Source: Rhodothermaceae bacterium (GTDB lineage Bacteria > Bacteroidota > Rhodothermia > Rhodothermales > JAHEMB01). Taken from it: 6,161 nt of DNA. Under the pieces are notes generated by a model. The model searched no databases, was not told where the DNA came from, and saw only the letters and a program-made list of their open reading frames with translations. How positions within the stretch are numbered: position 1 is the first letter of the stretch; each line of letters begins with the position of its first letter. The position numbers and the translations under genes are program-made. Shown here piece after piece: positions 1 through 6,161 of this stretch. Where the stretch lies: NCBI GenBank assembly GCA_024643915.1, contig JAHEMB010000246.1:1-6161 (forward strand). Reading direction: 5' to 3'.

Positions 1-448
1 ACCCGACGATGAGCGCCCGGTGCAAGCCGTGCCCCCGCAAAATCAGCCACTTCTGCACCGACCGGACAACGATGCGCCCCGCCGCTACGAGCACGAAGAC
101 GGCGAGCCAGTAGAAAAGCAGGTTCGACCGGGCATCGAACGGGTCGAGGGTATCGACGAAGAGGAGAAAGAAAAGGGCGAGGACGCCGATCAGCACCACC
201 TTCGCGAGGGACACCAGTTCATCGAAGCGGCTGGCGGCATAGCGTTCGCGGTACATGCCGAAGAAGAAGAACAGGGTTAGCCAGAACGCCGTCAGCACAA
301 AGAAGGGAAGGAAAACCACCTCCGGCTGATACGTCGGGGCGCCGAACCACTGCCAGCCGAAGCGCGCGAGGTGCCAGAGCTGATGTGCCGCAAAAAGCGA
401 GAGCACGTCCGCCACGAGGAGCGCTATGAATTCGGTTCTGCGAGACAC
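1..448 (-). CDS. Polyprenyl glycosylphosphotransferase (WcaJ/undecaprenyl-phosphate sugar phosphotransferase type), N-terminal part
   Basis: This reading frame is open on the minus strand to the window edge and gives 149 residues. Seen: hydrophobic segments at about residues 7-29, 44-64, 79-98 and 109-128, then a basic stretch ending in H-R-A-L-I-V-G, which looks like the first strand of a nucleotide-binding-like fold. A G-M-Y-R-E-R-Y motif follows the second membrane segment. Known: four N-terminal helices, a cytoplasmic Rossmann-like domain and a C-terminal bacterial sugar transferase domain form the architecture of WcaJ-type enzymes, which move a sugar phosphate from a UDP-sugar to undecaprenyl phosphate to start capsule or exopolysaccharide units. 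The catalytic domain lies outside the window, so the sugar is unknown. I chose GTG at 446-448 because the frame has no ATG before the first helix and an in-frame TGA lies about 25 codons upstream; no clear ribosome binding site supports it. The gene is divergent from the outer-membrane genes. The family call is fairly secure, the exact start less so. Confidence 0.8.
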   Translation of the reverse strand, partial: MSRRTEFIALLVADVLSLFAAHQLWHLARFGWQWFGAPTYQPEVVFLPFFVLTAFWLTLFFFFGMYRERYAASRFDELVSLAKVVLIGVLALFFLLFVDTLDPFDARSNLLFYWLAVFVLVAAGRIVVRSVQKWLILRGHGLHRALIVG

Positions 449-683
449 CGCAAAGACGTGCTGGTTGCGAGAAAGGGCAACGAAGCGGTCGCTGCCGCTC
501 TTACATGGCGCTACCCTGCGAAGGTTTCACACGGCCGCCGGAACCGCGACCCTACAACCTATTTACTACGATCCTTTGATGCAAGCGTTGTCTCTGTCGA
601 GGAATCGACGAGTCCACGAAAGGACGAATCGACGAAAGGACGAGCCGAAGATCTTTTCTTCCTCTCGTCACCGAAGCACTTCT
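449..683. other. Divergent intergenic spacer with AT-richer patch and 8-bp repeats
   Basis: This spacer separates the minus-strand glycosylphosphotransferase from the plus-strand small outer-membrane protein, so promoters for both should lie here. The most AT-rich part is about 552-590. On the minus strand it holds a TTG at about 588-590 followed 21 bases later by TAGGTTGT, a partial match to the Bacteroidota-type TTTG/TAnnTTTG promoter; I consider this weak. A 5-bp inverted repeat (GTCGA, GGAA loop, TCGAC) lies at 596-609. The repeat tract at 600-647 and a pyrimidine-rich stretch at 651-666 fill the end next to the plus-strand gene. I see no credible gene here: the long plus-strand frame through it is only an upstream extension of the 684 gene. 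Confidence 0.6.
600..647. repeat. Degenerate 8-bp tandem repeat tract, six units
   Basis: Six consecutive 8-base units can be read: AGGAATCG, ACGAGTCC, ACGAAAGG, ACGAATCG, ACGAAAGG and ACGAGCCG. Five start with ACGA and one unit occurs twice exactly. The tract ends at AAGATCTT (648-655), a palindrome, and a pyrimidine run. It lies 36 bases before the start codon of the small outer-membrane protein gene, so it is probably within or close to that gene's leader. Similar units occur at 1271-1315. The function is unknown. Confidence 0.7.
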
Positions 684-1271
684 ATGTTGCAGCGCCGTAC
701 CACCCTCCTGCTCCTCCCGCTCCTGCTGCTCGCGGCGGGCGCGGCGCGTGGGCAGGGAGCACCGGCGCCGTTCGAGACGCTCACGGTCTCGGTGGGGCAG
801 TCGTTCAACGTCAACCGGGGAGAGCTTTTCCACGACTTCTGGCGGTTCCGCTACGGTTGGGAAGGCGAATTCTCGACGCCCTTCTACTTCGGCTACATCG
901 AACTCGGCGGTGTGCTGCACCGCTACGCCAACACCGTAGGCACCGTGCCCGACTTCGACGCGCTCCAGCTTTATGCCGGCTGGGGGCCGATGCTCCGGCT
1001 GGGGCAGGTGCAGGCGCAGGCGGGCTTCCGGATCGGCAATCACTATATGGCGTTCGCCGAGCCCTCGAATACGGGGCGGCGCAACGAGAGCGAGTTGCTG
1101 CTGGGGCTGCTGGCCCGCGTGCAGGTGCGCTTGGTGGGCGGCCTGGGGTTGCACTTCTCCGGCACCTACACCTACACGTTCACCTTCGAGGAGCTGCGGC
1201 TGTTGTTTGCCACCGTGGGGCTGAGCTACGAGCTCGACAGCCCCCGCTGGCTCAAGGGGTTCCTGCGATGA
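684..1271 (+). CDS. Small outer-membrane beta-barrel protein of unknown function (195 aa)
   Basis: I do not recognise this protein as a named family. Seen: a clear signal peptide, basic residues at 4-5 (RR), a leucine-rich core at about 8-20 and a likely cleavage near A-R-G-Q (21-24). The mature part consists of alternating polar and hydrophobic/aromatic stretches rich in Tyr, Phe, Trp and Gly, at roughly residues 31-41, 53-80, 91-118, 136-150, 152-168 and 172-184. That pattern and size suit an eight-stranded outer-membrane barrel, although the C-terminus (W-L-K-G-F-L-R) does not end in the usual aromatic residue. The frame is open upstream to 426, but the start at 684 is chosen because it puts the signal peptide at the N-terminus and avoids overlap with the divergent gene; there is no obvious ribosome binding site. 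Its TGA overlaps the ATG of the TonB-dependent receptor gene, so the two proteins are probably made together and may work together at the outer membrane. The role is inference only. Confidence 0.8.
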   Translation: MLQRRTTLLLLPLLLLAAGAARGQGAPAPFETLTVSVGQSFNVNRGELFHDFWRFRYGWEGEFSTPFYFGYIELGGVLHRYANTVGTVPDFDALQLYAGWGPMLRLGQVQAQAGFRIGNHYMAFAEPSNTGRRNESELLLGLLARVQVRLVGGLGLHFSGTYTYTFTFEELRLLFATVGLSYELDSPRWLKGFLR

Positions 1272-3382
1272 CGAGAGGAATGGGAGAATGGACGAGTGGA
1301 AGAATGGACGCAAGGACGGGGCGCAGGAAGGCGTTTCGTAGATTCTTCCCGTTCCTTCGCTCCCCGCTCTCCGCTCTCCGCTCCCCGCAGCTTGCGCTGC
1401 TGCTGATCGCGGGCCTGCTGCCTTTGACGGCGTGGGGGCAGGTGGAGCCGTTGCTGGCGCCGGGGCGGGCCGGGGTGCAGGTGCTGACGGCGGCGGAGAT
1501 CGAGCGGGCGGGCGCGCGTCGCCTGAGTGACCTCTTCGCCCTCCTCGACGGCTGGCATGCGTACTCGGTGGATGAATACACCTGGTACGCTACGGCGCCC
1601 GGCCTCGGCCTGATGCAACAGCAGGAATGGATGCTCCTCGTCGATGGGCAGCCGGTGGACGTGGAGGCCCTCGGCGTACAGAACATCAACCTGCTCCCCC
1701 TCCACCCGCTCCAGCTCGACTCGGTCGTCGTCTACAGCGTGCCGGGGATGCACGAGGGGCGGATGGCCGCCTCGGGCGCGCTCCATCTCTACACGCGCAA
1801 GCCGCCACGCGGCGCCACTGCGAGGGGCTCCTTTTCCGCCGGCAACGAAGTGGGCGACCCCGGCCCCTTCCTCTACACCGACCGTGCCACGCCCAACATC
1901 GACCGCGTGGGGCCGGACGCCCTCGGCGAGGCGTCTCTCGCGATGGGCGAGGGTGACCTGCGGGCAAGCGTCAAGCATTCCGAGCACCACGTCACGGATC
2001 AGCAACTTCGCCAGCGCGCCTACTACCAGTACGAGTGGGCGCCGGGCAGGAGGCGCCCCCGCCTGCGCCTCGACGCCCCCGCCCTCCTGCTGCGCACCGA
2101 CGGCGCCCTGGGTCGCCACACCCTCTTCGCCGGGCACAGCCGCCTCGAAGACCTGCGCTTCTTCGACCCGCTCGGCCTGGAGATCCCCACCCTCCACCTG
2201 TTCTCACACGCCGGTCTGGGCGGCGACTTCGCCCCCGGCCGCCCGACGGGGCTGGGCTACCGCGCTGGCTACACCGTTACCAACCTGGACGAGGAGCCGA
2301 CGCGCGACCATCTGGCCTACGACTGGCGCGAGGACCGCCTTAGCGGGCACCTCGAAGGTCGTTTGGGCAACCGCTTCATCGGTGCCGCCCTGGGCTTCGG
2401 CTTCGACCGGGTAGAAGTGCGGACGGGTTATCCGGTTGAAGAACCGTCGCTGTTCCTCTCACACGCGGTGGGGCGCCTCACGCTCAACGCGGTACGCGGC
2501 TGGTCGCAGCAGTTCAGCGCGCAGGTGACGCACCTGGAAGCGGAACGGAGCTTTAAGGGTGTGATGGAGACGACCGTCCGCCCGACCGCGTGGCAGACGA
2601 TTGCCTTCACCGGCGCCTATGCCTGGGAGCCATTCGCGGAGCGTCACGACCAGTGGTACTGGACGCGCCAGGGCTATGCCTTCCTCACTGACGCCGGTTC
2701 GTCCCCCGCCCTGCCAGGTCGCTTCACCGCCCGCCGCTCCCTCACGGGCGACCTCGCGTGGATGCTCCACCCGGCACCCGAGGTGTGGCTGACCCTCACC
2801 GGCCATTTCCGTCAGCTCCAGGGCCTCACGCTCGACCTTTACCGCTATACCTACACCGCCCTCCCCGTCCTCGGCGCCGAGCATTTCAACGCGACGACGC
2901 AGGTAAGGAGCGGGCAGGCCGGACGGCTCGCCGGGGGCTCGGCGAACCTGCGGCTGCGCCCGCTGCCGCAACTCGAAGTGCAGGCCCATCTGACACACCT
3001 TCAGGCCTTCACCCACGACGCAGCGTTCCGCACCGTGTGGGCCCAGCAGCCGGCTACCCTCGCCAGCCTCTCAGCGCGTTACGTGCCCGTGCCCCGCTTC
3101 AGCCTCTTCGCCCGTTTTCGCTATGTTACCTCGACTGACTGGCAGGGCTTCGAGCCGGCTGCCGCGCAATCGGCCCGCCGCTTCCGCGCCTCGACGCCCG
3201 CCCTGACGCGCCTCGACCTGGCCGCGCAGAAGGCGTTCTGGGGCGAGCGTCTCCGCGCCCTCGTCGCCGTCCGCAACGCCCTCGACGCGCCCTTCCGCAC
3301 CCACCCCGCCGGGTCCGTCTCACGCCTGACCTTTTTCGTCCAACTCGAAGTGGACCTTAACGTGGGCCGCGGCCGGCGATAG
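1268..3382 (+). CDS. TonB-dependent receptor-like outer-membrane protein (704 aa)
   Basis: Probable ligand-gated outer-membrane transporter energised by TonB; the ligand is unknown. Seen: a long basic N-terminus (1-40), a hydrophobic core at about 41-55 and likely cleavage after A-W-G (55-57). A plug-like domain follows at about 65-180, with the pattern V-Q-V-L-T-A-A-E-I, then L-L-V-D-G-Q-P-V (123-130), N-I-N-L-L-P-L, L-D-S-V-V-V-Y and A-L-H-L-Y-T-R-K-P (171-179). About 520 residues of alternating, aromatic-rich sequence suitable for a 22-stranded barrel complete it. There is no carboxypeptidase-like N-terminal domain and no clear TonB box. The start at 1268 overlaps the upstream stop as ATGA, which favours translational coupling; in-frame ATGs at 1280 and 1304 are alternatives. 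Residues 2-40 are largely encoded by short tandem repeats, which is odd for a signal peptide region. The frame is open further upstream, but there it only shadows the previous gene. Confidence 0.82.
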   Translation: MTRGMGEWTSGRMDARTGRRKAFRRFFPFLRSPLSALRSPQLALLLIAGLLPLTAWGQVEPLLAPGRAGVQVLTAAEIERAGARRLSDLFALLDGWHAYSVDEYTWYATAPGLGLMQQQEWMLLVDGQPVDVEALGVQNINLLPLHPLQLDSVVVYSVPGMHEGRMAASGALHLYTRKPPRGATARGSFSAGNEVGDPGPFLYTDRATPNIDRVGPDALGEASLAMGEGDLRASVKHSEHHVTDQQLRQRAYYQYEWAPGRRRPRLRLDAPALLLRTDGALGRHTLFAGHSRLEDLRFFDPLGLEIPTLHLFSHAGLGGDFAPGRPTGLGYRAGYTVTNLDEEPTRDHLAYDWREDRLSGHLEGRLGNRFIGAALGFGFDRVEVRTGYPVEEPSLFLSHAVGRLTLNAVRGWSQQFSAQVTHLEAERSFKGVMETTVRPTAWQTIAFTGAYAWEPFAERHDQWYWTRQGYAFLTDAGSSPALPGRFTARRSLTGDLAWMLHPAPEVWLTLTGHFRQLQGLTLDLYRYTYTALPVLGAEHFNATTQVRSGQAGRLAGGSANLRLRPLPQLEVQAHLTHLQAFTHDAAFRTVWAQQPATLASLSARYVPVPRFSLFARFRYVTSTDWQGFEPAAAQSARRFRASTPALTRLDLAAQKAFWGERLRALVAVRNALDAPFRTHPAGSVSRLTFFVQLEVDLNVGRGRR
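1271..1315. repeat. Second degenerate 8-bp repeat tract, inside the receptor start region
   Basis: Units readable here are ACGAGAGG (1271-1278), a 5-base partial unit AATGG, then GAGAATGG, ACGAGTGG, AAGAATGG and ACGCAAGG (1284-1315). The period and the ACGA/GAAxGG theme match the tract at 600-647. The tract starts directly after the receptor's start codon and supplies two further in-frame ATG codons (1280, 1304). It encodes most of the first 16 residues of the receptor if the 1268 start is used. Such repeats are normally intergenic, so its presence in a coding start is notable. Confidence 0.65.
1359..1388. repeat. 7-bp tandem repeat (GCTCYCC), four units
   Basis: Four adjacent 7-base units, GCTCCCC, GCTCTCC, GCTCTCC and GCTCCCC, are followed by a partial GC. 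The strand is entirely C/T-rich with G only at unit starts. The tract lies in the coding region just before the hydrophobic core of the receptor's signal peptide and encodes the R-S-P-L-S-A-L-R-S-P stretch (residues 31-40). A 7-bp period shifts the reading frame with each unit gained or lost, so copy-number change would switch the frame. Confidence 0.7.
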
Positions 3383-3417
3383 AGCAGGGAAAGCGATCCT
3401 GCGCGCGCGGCCCTTTT
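3364..3417 (+). terminator. Possible weak intrinsic terminator at the receptor gene end
   Basis: An 8-bp GC-only stem can form between 3364-3371 and 3406-3413, with a 34-base loop, and is followed at once by TTTT (3414-3417). The left arm overlaps the last codons of the receptor gene and sits in a perfect palindrome, GGCCGCGGCC (3365-3374), which could fold by itself instead. The long loop and short T run make this a weak candidate; reading through into the hydrolase gene is possible. Confidence 0.25.
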
Positions 3418-3475
3418 CTCCCGTGTCTGTTTTTCGGATCTTGTGCGGATAGGCCCCCTGCCCGTTCCCTCGCCC

Positions 3476-3480
3476 AAGGG
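3476..3480 (+). promoter_or_regulatory. Shine-Dalgarno-like site for the hydrolase gene
   Basis: AAGGG lies 8 bases before the ATG at 3489. It supports that start over the second in-frame ATG at 3495. The 106-base gap before it (3383-3488) is pyrimidine-rich; I could not identify a convincing promoter in it. Confidence 0.45.
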
Positions 3481-3488
3481 TTCTCAAC

Positions 3489-5240
3489 ATGTCCATGCGT
3501 CGCTTCCTTCCGCTCGGCTCTCTGCTCCTGCCTGCCCTCGCGGTCGGGCTGCTGCTCCTTCCCGGCGCTCGTCTCCCGTCTGCGCCCCTCCAGTTCACCG
3601 TCACCTTCGGGCCTGACGTGCTGGCCGAGGCGCAGGACGGCCGGCTGCTCCTCCTTCTCGCGACCGATGAGGAGACGGAGCCGCGCTTCCAGGTGCGCAC
3701 GGGCACCCAGGCGATTCCTGTCTTCGGCCTCGACGTGGAAGGGTGGGCGCCCGGCGAGGAAAAGATCATCGATGCCGGGGCCGTCGGCTACCCGCTCGCA
3801 TCCCTGGCCGACGTGCCGCCCGGCGCGTACGTGGTGCAGGCCGTGCTGAACCGCTACGAAACGTTCGACCTGGCGACGGGCCACACCGTCAAACTGCCGC
3901 CAGACCGGGGCGAAGGGCAACAGTGGAACCGGAAGCCCGGCAACCTCTTCAGCACGCCACGCCGGATGCAGATCGACCCGGCTGCCGGAGGACGCCTGAC
4001 GATCGAACTCGACCAGCAGGTGCCGCCCATCGAGCCGCCGGTCGATACCGAATGGATCAAGCACGTGCGCGTGCAGAGCGACCGGCTGACGAAATTCTGG
4101 GGCCGCCCCATGTACCTGGGCGCACATGTGCTCCTGCCCAAGGGCTTCGCGGCACACCCGGAGGCCCGCTACCCCCTCATGCTTTTTCACGGGCATTTCC
4201 CCTCCGACTTCGGCGGGTTTCGCACCGAGCCGCCCGACACGACGGCGCCGTGCGTCTACAGCGCCCGCTTCGATGTCGATTGCTATAACCACGTGGTGGA
4301 GCAGGAAGCCTACGACTTCTACCAGACCTGGACGAGCGACGACTTCCCCCGCTTCCTCATCACCGAGATCCAGCACCCGACGCCGTACTACGACGACTCC
4401 TACGCCGTCAACTCGGCCAGCCAGGGCCCGTACGGCGATGCCATCATGTACGAATTGCTTCCCGCCATCGAGAAACAGTTTCGTGGGCTGAGCGAGGGGT
4501 GGGCGCGCTTTACCTACGGCGGCTCGACGGGCGGATGGGAGGCTCTGGCGGCGCAGATCTTCTATCCTGAAGATTTTAACGGCGCCTTCGGGGCCTGCCC
4601 GGATCCCATCGACTTTCGCGCCTATGAGCTGGTCAACATCTATGAGCACGCGAACGCATATTACGAGGAAGGGCCGTTCCGCCGCATCGAACGGCCCGCG
4701 CACCGCAACTACCTCGGCAAGGTCGATTACACGGTGCGCGATGAGAACCACCTGGAACGCGTGCTGGGCTCGAAGGGACGCTCCGGCGGGCAGTGGGATA
4801 TCTGGCAGGCCACCTACTCGCCTCAGGGCGAGGACGGCTACCCGAAGCCCATCTTCGACAAAACGACGGGCGCCCTCGACCATGAGGTGGCGACTTATTG
4901 GCGGGAGCACTACGATTTGCGCCATATCCTGGAGCGTGACTGGGCAACGCTCGGCCCCAAGCTCCGGGGGAAGCTCCACATCTACTGCGGCGACATGGAC
5001 AACTACTACCTCAACAACGCCGTGTATTTGATGGAGGATTTTCTGGAGAAGACGACCGATCCGCCCTACGACGGCGTGGTAGACTACGGCGACCGCGCCG
5101 AGCACTGTTGGAACGGCGACCACAAAAATCCCAATGCCATCTCTCGCCTGCGCTACAATACGATGTACGTGCCCCGCATCCTGGAACGCATCGAGGAAAG
5201 CGCCCCGGACGGCGCCGACCTGACGAGTTGGCGATACTGA
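3489..5240 (+). CDS. Exported alpha/beta-hydrolase, esterase-like, with N-terminal accessory domain (583 aa)
   Basis: Probable secreted or periplasmic ester-type hydrolase; the substrate is unknown. Seen: signal peptide with M-R-R at 3-5 and a hydrophobic core at about 7-25, with no lipobox cysteine. A beta-rich, likely Ig-like domain spans about 35-175. An alpha/beta-hydrolase domain follows from about 205. It has the strand Y-P-L-M-L-F-H-G-H (228-236), whose HG pair suits the oxyanion hole, and a nucleophile elbow G-G-S-T-G-G with Ser346 (G-x-S-x-G). Y-C-G-D-M-D (499-504) offers Asp502 or Asp504 as the acid, and His539 or His545 could be the base. Known: this order of parts fits the putative esterase/Fes-like group of alpha/beta-hydrolases. 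At 583 residues it is longer than a single-domain esterase because of the N-terminal part and a large insertion around 370-470. It lies 106 bases after the TonB-dependent receptor gene, so joint transcription is possible but not shown. A peptidase or depolymerase activity is not excluded. Confidence 0.8.
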   Translation: MSMRRFLPLGSLLLPALAVGLLLLPGARLPSAPLQFTVTFGPDVLAEAQDGRLLLLLATDEETEPRFQVRTGTQAIPVFGLDVEGWAPGEEKIIDAGAVGYPLASLADVPPGAYVVQAVLNRYETFDLATGHTVKLPPDRGEGQQWNRKPGNLFSTPRRMQIDPAAGGRLTIELDQQVPPIEPPVDTEWIKHVRVQSDRLTKFWGRPMYLGAHVLLPKGFAAHPEARYPLMLFHGHFPSDFGGFRTEPPDTTAPCVYSARFDVDCYNHVVEQEAYDFYQTWTSDDFPRFLITEIQHPTPYYDDSYAVNSASQGPYGDAIMYELLPAIEKQFRGLSEGWARFTYGGSTGGWEALAAQIFYPEDFNGAFGACPDPIDFRAYELVNIYEHANAYYEEGPFRRIERPAHRNYLGKVDYTVRDENHLERVLGSKGRSGGQWDIWQATYSPQGEDGYPKPIFDKTTGALDHEVATYWREHYDLRHILERDWATLGPKLRGKLHIYCGDMDNYYLNNAVYLMEDFLEKTTDPPYDGVVDYGDRAEHCWNGDHKNPNAISRLRYNTMYVPRILERIEESAPDGADLTSWRY

Positions 5241-5265
5241 GGCCTCCCCGTTCGCCTGTGCTGAT

Positions 5266-5271
5266 AAGAGG
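5266..5271 (+). promoter_or_regulatory. Purine-rich Shine-Dalgarno-like site for the RNA methyltransferase gene
   Basis: AAGAGG lies only three bases before the ATG at 5275, within a purine run that continues up to the start codon. The spacing is short but it is the best site in the 34-base gap after the hydrolase stop, and it supports the 5275 start. Confidence 0.4.
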
Positions 5272-5274
5272 AAG

Positions 5275-6161
5275 ATGAAGCGCTACGCCGCCTTTGAGAG
5301 ATACCGACCCCTCGTTGAAGACTGGGAGGCGTTCCTGGCGAGCCTCGAAAGGCCGTTGCCGACGTGCATCTGGGCGAACACGCTGCGGACAACGCCGGCG
5401 CGCCTGGCCGAATGGCTGGCCCTGGAGGGGCTGGTGCCCGAGCCGATGACGTGGTATCCGGGCGGCTTCCGGCTCGATCCGGAGGCACGGCCCGCTGCCA
5501 CCCTTCCGTTCATGGGCGGGCTGTTTCACTTGCAGGAGGAGGTGTCGCTCCTCCCGCCCGTCCTCCTCGCGCCAGAGCCGGGCGAGCGCGTCCTCGACCT
5601 GTGCTCCGCGCCGGGCGGCAAGACGGCCCAACTCGCCGTGGCCATGCGGAACCGGGGCACCCTCGTGGCGAACGACCTCAACCATTACCGGATGCGTGTG
5701 CTGCGCGGCACCCTTACCCGCCTCGGCCTGCTCAACGTGACGACGACCAACACCGACGCCGCCGCCTTCCCCGGCGAGGACGGCAGCTACGACCGCGTCC
5801 TGGCCGACGTGCCGTGCTCGTGCGAAGGCACCTGCCGCAAAAACCCCGAGGCGCTCAACCAGGTTCATCCCGAATACATCCGGCAAATGAGTGGCGTGCA
5901 GCGCGCCATCCTCGAAAATGCCGTCCGCCTTTGCAAGCCCGGCGGCCGCATCGTCTATGCCACCTGCACCTTCGCACCCGAGGAGAACGAGCTGGTGGTG
6001 GACGATGTGCTGCGCGCTTTCGAGGATCGGCTCCGCCTGCTGCCGGCGCGGATCGACGGCTTCGCAACGTCGCCGGGCCTCACGGCGTGGCAGGGCCGGG
6101 CGCTGCACCCTTGCCTCCAACAGGCGATGCGGGTGTGGCCCCACCAGAACGACACGGGCGG
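5275..6161 (+). CDS. RsmB/NOP-family (RsmF-like) SAM-dependent RNA m5C methyltransferase, partial at the right edge
   Basis: Predicted to methylate carbon 5 of a cytosine in rRNA or tRNA using S-adenosylmethionine, in the cytoplasm. The frame is open to the window end, giving 295 residues. Seen: an N-terminal RNA-binding-like part (1-80), then F-M-G-G-L-F-H-L-Q-E-E-V-S (about 79-91). The SAM-binding motif is D-L-C-S-A-P-G-G-K-T (108-117), with acidic Asp134 in A-N-D-L-N. Motif IV is D-V-P-C-S-C-E-G-T (178-186) with Cys181, and motif VI is A-T-C-T-F-A-P-E-E-N-E (229-239) with Cys231. Known: in this family the motif VI Cys attacks the base and the motif IV Cys helps release the product, so both catalytic cysteines are present. 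The R-K-N-P-E-A-L after motif IV and the W-P-H near 288-290 resemble RsmF more than RsmB. The target base cannot be told from sequence, and the C-terminal part is missing. It lies 34 bases after the hydrolase gene with no terminator seen, so shared transcription is possible. Confidence 0.88.
   Translation, partial: MKRYAAFERYRPLVEDWEAFLASLERPLPTCIWANTLRTTPARLAEWLALEGLVPEPMTWYPGGFRLDPEARPAATLPFMGGLFHLQEEVSLLPPVLLAPEPGERVLDLCSAPGGKTAQLAVAMRNRGTLVANDLNHYRMRVLRGTLTRLGLLNVTTTNTDAAAFPGEDGSYDRVLADVPCSCEGTCRKNPEALNQVHPEYIRQMSGVQRAILENAVRLCKPGGRIVYATCTFAPEENELVVDDVLRAFEDRLRLLPARIDGFATSPGLTAWQGRALHPCLQQAMRVWPHQNDTG

Noticed and set aside
20..280. 86-residue plus-strand open frame at the left edge
   Set aside because: It is antisense to the glycosylphosphotransferase, whose membrane segments and family motifs are clear; the plus frame is charged and low in complexity.
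600..647. CRISPR array
   Set aside because: Units are 8 bases, contiguous and degenerate, with no spacers and no cas genes nearby.
426..683. Upstream extension of the small outer-membrane protein frame
   Set aside because: It runs through the repeat tract, overlaps the start of the divergent gene and places the signal peptide at residue 87; the ATG at 684 gives a normal exported protein.
371..1267. Long upstream extension of the receptor frame (open from 371)
   Set aside because: It overlaps the small beta-barrel gene in another frame, reads as Arg/Pro/Ala-rich low-complexity protein and would bury the signal peptide about 340 residues inside.
552..2197. Minus-strand open frames of 253 and 323 residues over the two outer-membrane genes
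   Set aside because: They read as low-complexity Arg/Glu/Gln/His-rich protein, and their ends consist of translated repeat units (S-S-I-R-P-F-type strings).
3357..5123. 588-residue open frame on the minus strand opposite the hydrolase
   Set aside because: It is a shadow caused by high GC at third codon positions. It has no recognisable domain, whereas the plus strand has a signal peptide and catalytic motifs.
5011..6144. 377-residue open frame on the minus strand opposite the methyltransferase
   Set aside because: The plus strand here carries all conserved RNA methyltransferase motifs; the antisense frame is compositional.

Overview
The window is GC-rich (clearly above 60%) bacterial chromosomal DNA with tightly packed genes. 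Outer-membrane genes with N-terminal signal peptides, including a TonB-dependent receptor, show that the host is a diderm (Gram-negative) bacterium. Weak or absent Shine-Dalgarno signals at several starts, high GC and the gene families would suit a GC-rich member of the Bacteroidota/Rhodothermota, but that placement is inference and no marker gene here settles it.

Layout. (1) Positions 1-448, minus strand: the N-terminal 149 codons of a membrane glycosylphosphotransferase of the WcaJ type (first sugar transfer in capsule or exopolysaccharide synthesis), running off the left edge. (2) 449-683: a divergent spacer containing an AT-richer patch and a tract of degenerate 8-bp tandem repeats. (3) 684-1271 and 1268-3382, plus strand: a small unassigned outer-membrane beta-barrel protein and a TonB-dependent-receptor-like protein. 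They overlap by ATGA, so they are probably translated as a coupled pair. A second 8-bp repeat tract and a 7-bp repeat tract lie inside the start of the receptor gene and encode an unusual N-terminal extension before its signal peptide. (4) 3489-5240, plus strand: an exported alpha/beta-hydrolase (esterase-like) with an extra N-terminal domain and a G-x-S-x-G nucleophile. (5) 5275 to the right edge, plus strand: an RNA cytosine-5 methyltransferase of the RsmB/NOP (RsmF-like) family, cut off by the window end.

The small barrel and the receptor are the likely functional unit: TonB-driven uptake of an unknown ligand across the outer membrane. The exported hydrolase downstream could process a ligand, but only proximity supports this. 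The polysaccharide gene and the RNA methyltransferase look like unrelated neighbours. No RNA gene, CRISPR array, transposase or prophage gene was seen. The least ordinary structure is the pair of short-period repeat tracts placed just before (and, for the receptor, inside) the start regions of the two outer-membrane genes.
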